Origin: Ferribacterium limneticum
GTDB taxonomy: Bacteria > Pseudomonadota > Gammaproteobacteria > Burkholderiales > Rhodocyclaceae
Assembly (NCBI RefSeq): GCF_020510565.1
Contig: NZ_CP075189.1
Coordinates: 3,270,501 to 3,334,500, forward strand
Reading direction: 5' to 3'
DNA: 64,000 bases
Of this stretch, positions 60,405-64,000 are shown one piece after another. Position 1 is the stretch's first letter. Each line of letters begins with the position of its first letter. Made by a program: the position numbers and the translations under genes. The notes beneath the pieces are model-generated. The model was not told where the DNA came from. It worked only from the letters and a program-made list of their open reading frames with translations, and searched no databases.

Positions 60405-61395
60405 TTTTATGGAGCCACTCGATGTATTGGGAGACGCCCTCCTCAACCGTGGCCATCGGTGCAGCGTAACCGGCGTCGCGCAGGCGCGTCAGGTCGGCCT
60501 GGGTGAATGCCTGATACTTGCCCTTCAGTGCCTCGGGGAAGGCGACGTATTCGAGCAAACCCTGTGCCCGCAATTCGTCAAGCGATAGCGGCGCTTCGCT
60601 TTTTGCCTTCCGGCAGCCGTTGACCGCAGCAACCGCGACGTCGTTGAAACTCTGCGCCCGGCCGGAACCGAGGTTGAAGATACCGGACTTTTCCGGGTGA
60701 TCCAGGAAGTACAGATTGACCTTGGCGACATCGCCGACGAAAACGAAATCGCGCTGCTGACCGCCGTCCGGGTAGCCGTGCGAACCCTCGAACAGCTTGA
60801 CCTTGCCATCGGCCTTGAACTGGTTGTAGTTGTGGAAGGCGACCGAAGCCATGCGCCCCTTATGCGTCTCACGCGGGCCGTAGACGTTGAAATAACGGAA
60901 GCCGACGATCTGTGACGACGGATTCTGCGCCAGTTTCTGGCGAACAATCTGGTCGAACAGGAACTTTGAGTAGCCGTAAACGTTGAGCGGCCCCTCGTAC
61001 TGGCGCTCTTCCTTGAAGACATTACTGGCGCCATAGGTCGCCGCGCTCGAGGCGTAGAGGAACTGGACGTCCTGATCGAGACACCAGTCGAGTAGAATGG
61101 AGGAGTAACGGAAGTTGTTCTCCATCATGTAGCGACCGTCGGTTTCCATGGTGTCCGAACAGGCGCCCTCATGGAAAATGGCATCAATCTCGCCATCGAA
61201 ATGCCCAGCCTGAATACGTGCGATGAAATCATTCTTGTCGATGTAATCGGCAATTTCGCAATCGATCAGGTTCTTGAACTTGTCGGCCTTGGTCAGGTTG
61301 TCGACTGCGATGATCTTCGTCACACCGCGCTCGTTGAGCGCCTTGACGATATTGGAACCAATGAAGCCGGCAGCGCCGGTAACGACTATGTACAT
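60397..61395 (-). CDS. hldD: ADP-L-glycero-D-manno-heptose-6-epimerase
   Basis: 332-residue SDR. NAD motif [12 protein letters not shown], catalytic YSKFLFD (YxxxK), heptose-specific [13 protein letters not shown]. It completes the heptose donor for LPS core. Confidence 0.95.
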   Translation of the reverse strand: MYIVVTGAAGFIGSNIVKALNERGVTKIIAVDNLTKADKFKNLIDCEIADYIDKNDFIARIQAGHFDGEIDAIFHEGACSDTMETDGRYMMENNFRYSSILLDWCLDQDVQFLYASSAATYGASNVFKEERQYEGPLNVYGYSKFLFDQIVRQKLAQNPSSQIVGFRYFNVYGPRETHKGRMASVAFHNYNQFKADGKVKLFEGSHGYPDGGQQRDFVFVGDVAKVNLYFLDHPEKSGIFNLGSGRAQSFNDVAVAAVNGCRKAKSEAPLSLDELRAQGLLEYVAFPEALKGKYQAFTQADLTRLRDAGYAAPMATVEEGVSQYIEWLHKNV

Positions 61396-61404
61396 GATTA
61401 TTCC

Positions 61405-62340
61405 TTACAGGGCTGCGGCAAGTTCTTCACGGCTGACAACGGCAGTACCAAGCTTGCCGACAACGATGCCGGCGGCGATATTGGCCACACGAATGGCTTC
61501 GGCCCAATCAGCTCCGGCGGCGATCATGACGGCCAGCGTGGCAATCACGGTATCCCCGGCTCCGGAAACATCGAATACTTCGCGCGCCAGGGCTGGCTGA
61601 TGGTGAGTATCATCGGCGAACAGGGTCATCCCCTCTTCGCTGCGGGTGACCAGCAAGGCTTCGAGGCCGAGCTCGCCACGCAACTTGCGCGCCTTGGTAG
61701 CCAGTTCCTCATCCGACGACCAGCGCCCGACGACTTCTTTCAGCTCGGAGCGATTCGGCGTAATCACGGTAGCACCAGCATACTTGCCCCACTCATCACC
61801 CTTGGGATCGACGAGAACAGGTTTGTCGTGGGCGCGCGCGATGCGGATCATCTCAGCGATATGCGTCAGTCCACCCTTGCCGTAGTCGGAAAGGACAACC
61901 ACATCGGACTGGACGACCCGGGTTTCAAAATCGGCCAGCTTGGCCTGCAGCACTTCGTGCGAAGGTGTCGTCTCGAAATCGATGCGCAGCAGTTGCTGCT
62001 GACGACCAATGACGCGCAACTTCACAGTGGTGTCGATTTCACGGTCAACGTGCAAATTCGCATCAATTTGACCTTCTTCGAGCAGGCGCCCGAGGGTGCG
62101 CCCCGCCTCGTCGTCACCAACCACCGACAGCAGGGCTGATACGGCCCCGAGCGAAGCGGCATTGCGGGCAACGTTGGCCGCCCCGCCGAGACGCTCTTCC
62201 ATGCGCTGAACCTTGACCACCGGCACCGGCGCCTCGGGGGAAATCCGGCTGACCTCGCCGAACCAATAGCGGTCGAGCATCACGTCGCCAACAACCAGCA
62301 GGCGAACCTGCGAAATCTTTTCCAGCATGCTGCTGCTCAT
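61405..62340 (-). CDS. hldE: D-beta-D-heptose 7-phosphate kinase
   Basis: 311 residues, equal to the kinase (RfaE1) half only: PfkB signature DVSGAGDTVIATLAV and GEVSRISPEAPVPVV. The adenylyltransferase half is absent, so it must be a separate gene. Next to hldD. Confidence 0.93.
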   Translation of the reverse strand: MSSSMLEKISQVRLLVVGDVMLDRYWFGEVSRISPEAPVPVVKVQRMEERLGGAANVARNAASLGAVSALLSVVGDDEAGRTLGRLLEEGQIDANLHVDREIDTTVKLRVIGRQQQLLRIDFETTPSHEVLQAKLADFETRVVQSDVVVLSDYGKGGLTHIAEMIRIARAHDKPVLVDPKGDEWGKYAGATVITPNRSELKEVVGRWSSDEELATKARKLRGELGLEALLVTRSEEGMTLFADDTHHQPALAREVFDVSGAGDTVIATLAVMIAAGADWAEAIRVANIAAGIVVGKLGTAVVSREELAAAL

Positions 62341-62343
62341 TGA

Positions 62344-63663
62344 TCAGCGTCCGATTGCAAAATACTCGATGCCCGTAGCACGCACGAATTTCGGGTCATA
62401 CAGGTTACGGCCGTCGAAAATCACCGGACTTCTGAGCGTTGCCTTGATGGACTCAAAATCCGGACTCCGGAATTCCTTCCATTCGGTAACGATCAGCAAC
62501 GCATCGGCGTTTGTGAGAGCCCCCATCGGGTTTTCGGCGTATTGCAGACGGCTGTCATCACCGTAGATGCGTCGGGTTTCGTCGATGGCGACAGGATCGT
62601 AGGCCGTCACCGTTGCACCAGCGGCGAACAAGTCGGCAATCAGTTCACGGCTGGGCGCTTCGCGCATGTCGTCGGTATTCGGCTTGAAGGCCAGGCCCCA
62701 CAGGGCGAAATGCTTGCCCTTGAGATCGCCGAAGCGCGCCTTGAGCTTCCGGGTCAGCACGTGCTTCTGCGCATCGTTGGCTTCCTCGACGGCAGTCAGC
62801 ACTTTGAGGGTGATGTCGGCATCGTCCTTGGCTGTCGCGATAAGCGCCTTGACGTCCTTGGGGAAGCAGGAGCCACCGTAGCCACAACCGGGGTAAAGGA
62901 AGTGGTAGCCAATGCGCGGATCAGAGCCAATGCCCTGACGAACCATTTCAATGTCGGCACCCAGCACTTCAGCCAGATTGGCCAGTTCGTTCATGAAACT
63001 GATGCGCGTCGCCAGCATGGCGTTGGCGGCGTACTTGGTCAGTTCGGCGCTCTTCACATCGGTGATGATCAGGCGCTCGTGATTGCGCTGGAACGGTGCG
63101 TAAAGGGCACGCATCAGGTGGATGGCCTGCTCTTCTTCGGCGCCGACAACAATGCGATCAGGACGCATGAAGTCTTCGACAGCAGCCCCTTCCTTGAGAA
63201 ACTCGGGATTGGAAACAACGCTGTAAGGGATATCGACGCCGCGCTTGGTCAGTTCGTCAGCGATGGCGGCCTTGACCTTGGCACCGGTACCGACCGGCAC
63301 GGTGCTCTTGTCGACCACGACCTTGTAGTCGGTCATCAGGCGACCGATGCTACGGGCCGCACCGAGTACATACTGGAGGTCGGCCGAGCCGTCTTCGTCA
63401 GGCGGCGTACCAACCGCAATGAACTGGATGGTGCCGTGCTGCACGGCTTTTTCCACGTCAGTGGTGAAGTGCAGGCGGCCGGCGGCGACATTGCGGCGGA
63501 CCATCTCCTGCAAACCAGGTTCGAAGATCGGGATGCCGCCTTCTTCGAGAATACAAATTTTCTCGGGATCAACGTCCAGACAAAGGACATCGTTACCTAC
63601 TTCAGCCAGACAGGTGCCACTGACCAGACCGACATAGCCGGTGCCGACAACGGTGATTTTCAT
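62344..63663 (-). CDS. ugd: UDP-glucose 6-dehydrogenase
   Basis: 439 residues. NAD motif [15 protein letters not shown], catalytic Cys in [14 protein letters not shown]. Makes UDP-glucuronate for polysaccharide or LPS modification. Four-gene unit lapB-ugd-hldE-hldD. Confidence 0.95.
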   Translation of the reverse strand: MKITVVGTGYVGLVSGTCLAEVGNDVLCLDVDPEKICILEEGGIPIFEPGLQEMVRRNVAAGRLHFTTDVEKAVQHGTIQFIAVGTPPDEDGSADLQYVLGAARSIGRLMTDYKVVVDKSTVPVGTGAKVKAAIADELTKRGVDIPYSVVSNPEFLKEGAAVEDFMRPDRIVVGAEEEQAIHLMRALYAPFQRNHERLIITDVKSAELTKYAANAMLATRISFMNELANLAEVLGADIEMVRQGIGSDPRIGYHFLYPGCGYGGSCFPKDVKALIATAKDDADITLKVLTAVEEANDAQKHVLTRKLKARFGDLKGKHFALWGLAFKPNTDDMREAPSRELIADLFAAGATVTAYDPVAIDETRRIYGDDSRLQYAENPMGALTNADALLIVTEWKEFRSPDFESIKATLRSPVIFDGRNLYDPKFVRATGIEYFAIGR

Positions 63664-63671
63664 AAGGCTTC

Positions 63672-64000
63672 CTACAAGGATTGATCGAATTCTTCACTGC
63701 GACGCGGCGGATAGGTTTCCCAACCACCGCAGGCCGGACAACGCCAATAAAATTGGCGGGCCTTGAAACCACAATTATCGCATCGATAGCGCGACAGGCG
63801 TTTCGTGTAGCCCTGGATAATGGTCCTCGCCAACTCGACATCCGGACGAACTTCCGGCGCCACCAGCGGCAAACGCGCACTCATCAGTTTTTCCAAGCCA
63901 AGCAAGGTGGGATTGCGCTGCAGTTCGGCCCGCACCAGGCGATACGCCGCTTCGACACCTTCGCTTTCCAATACCAGTTGATAGACCACTTCGAGCAAAT
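63672..64000 (-). CDS. lapB: Lipopolysaccharide assembly protein B (fragment)
   Basis: The C-terminal ~108 residues: TPR helices then a rubredoxin-like zinc end ([28 protein letters not shown]). The start lies beyond the right edge. LapB (YciM) controls LpxC degradation and balances LPS synthesis, in keeping with the neighbouring heptose and UDP-glucuronate genes. Confidence 0.9.
   Translation of the reverse strand, partial: LLEVVYQLVLESEGVEAAYRLVRAELQRNPTLLGLEKLMSARLPLVAPEVRPDVELARTIIQGYTKRLSRYRCDNCGFKARQFYWRCPACGGWETYPPRRSEEFDQSL

Noticed and set aside
62039..62060. CACGGTCAACGTGC inside hldE
   Set aside because: Core differs (ACGTGC instead of ACCGG); encodes ordinary HVDRE.

Overview
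The window looks like chromosomal DNA of a GC-rich betaproteobacterium, most likely Rhodocyclales of the Dechloromonas/Azonexus type. This is inferred from a sigma-54/DmpR-controlled multicomponent phenol hydroxylase with catechol 2,3-dioxygenase, PEP-CTERM proteins, a NosR-type membrane flavoprotein, metal and arsenic resistance, and the ftsK, lolA, rarA, serS gene set. No rRNA, prophage, complete IS element or CRISPR array is visible.

Layout. 1-9.3 kb: an aromatic degradation cluster on the minus strand (dmpK-L-M-N-O-P, a ferredoxin, catechol 2,3-dioxygenase cut by the left edge), a GntR/FCD regulator facing the dioxygenase, and a divergent dmpR-type activator. A sigma-54 promoter and two upstream activating sequences lie between dmpR and dmpK. 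9.4-13.3 kb: tRNA-Val, gltX, a tandemly duplicated tRNA-Ala/Glu/Asp set and mltD. 13.3-17.6 kb: a Yej-type peptide ABC transporter without a binding protein. 17.7-26.2 kb: orphan HicB, tRNA-Ser, mltF, serS, a NosR-like protein, small hypotheticals, a DUF559 nuclease gene bracketed by inverted palindromes, and rarA. 26.2-29.4 kb: ccdAB, the N-terminal relic of an integron integrase with an intact LexA box, an attI-like junction and gene cassettes separated by three attC sites. 30-34 kb: an arsenic operon. 34-40 kb: a chemoreceptor, a lipoprotein and two PEP-CTERM proteins. 40.6-46.3 kb: a CzcCBA-type metal efflux operon. 46.5-50.5 kb: an HvfA-like Cys-repeat RiPP precursor followed by an HvfX/DoxX protein, small secreted proteins and a ParS/RES toxin-antitoxin pair. 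50.5-64 kb: housekeeping genes (lolA, ftsK, crp/fnr, trxB, smr, glnB, nadE, ppa, a 3'-5' exonuclease, cysM, hldD, hldE kinase, ugd, lapB fragment).

The most unusual signal is a dispersed repeat of about 39 bp, present in eleven clear copies in both orientations. It has a T-rich arm and an almost invariant CGGTTGACCGT core (a CGGT-NN-ACCG near-palindrome). Seven copies are intergenic. Three are read in the same frame as the signal peptides of exported proteins (CzcB-like, CzcC-like, LolA). One is read on the opposite strand as a basic loop of a permease. I do not know a described family matching it.

A second theme is accessory DNA. Genes that are often adjacent in betaproteobacteria (ftsK-lolA and rarA-serS) are separated here by about 24 kb of integron cassettes, toxin-antitoxin modules, arsenic, metal and RiPP genes, suggesting an insertion hot spot.
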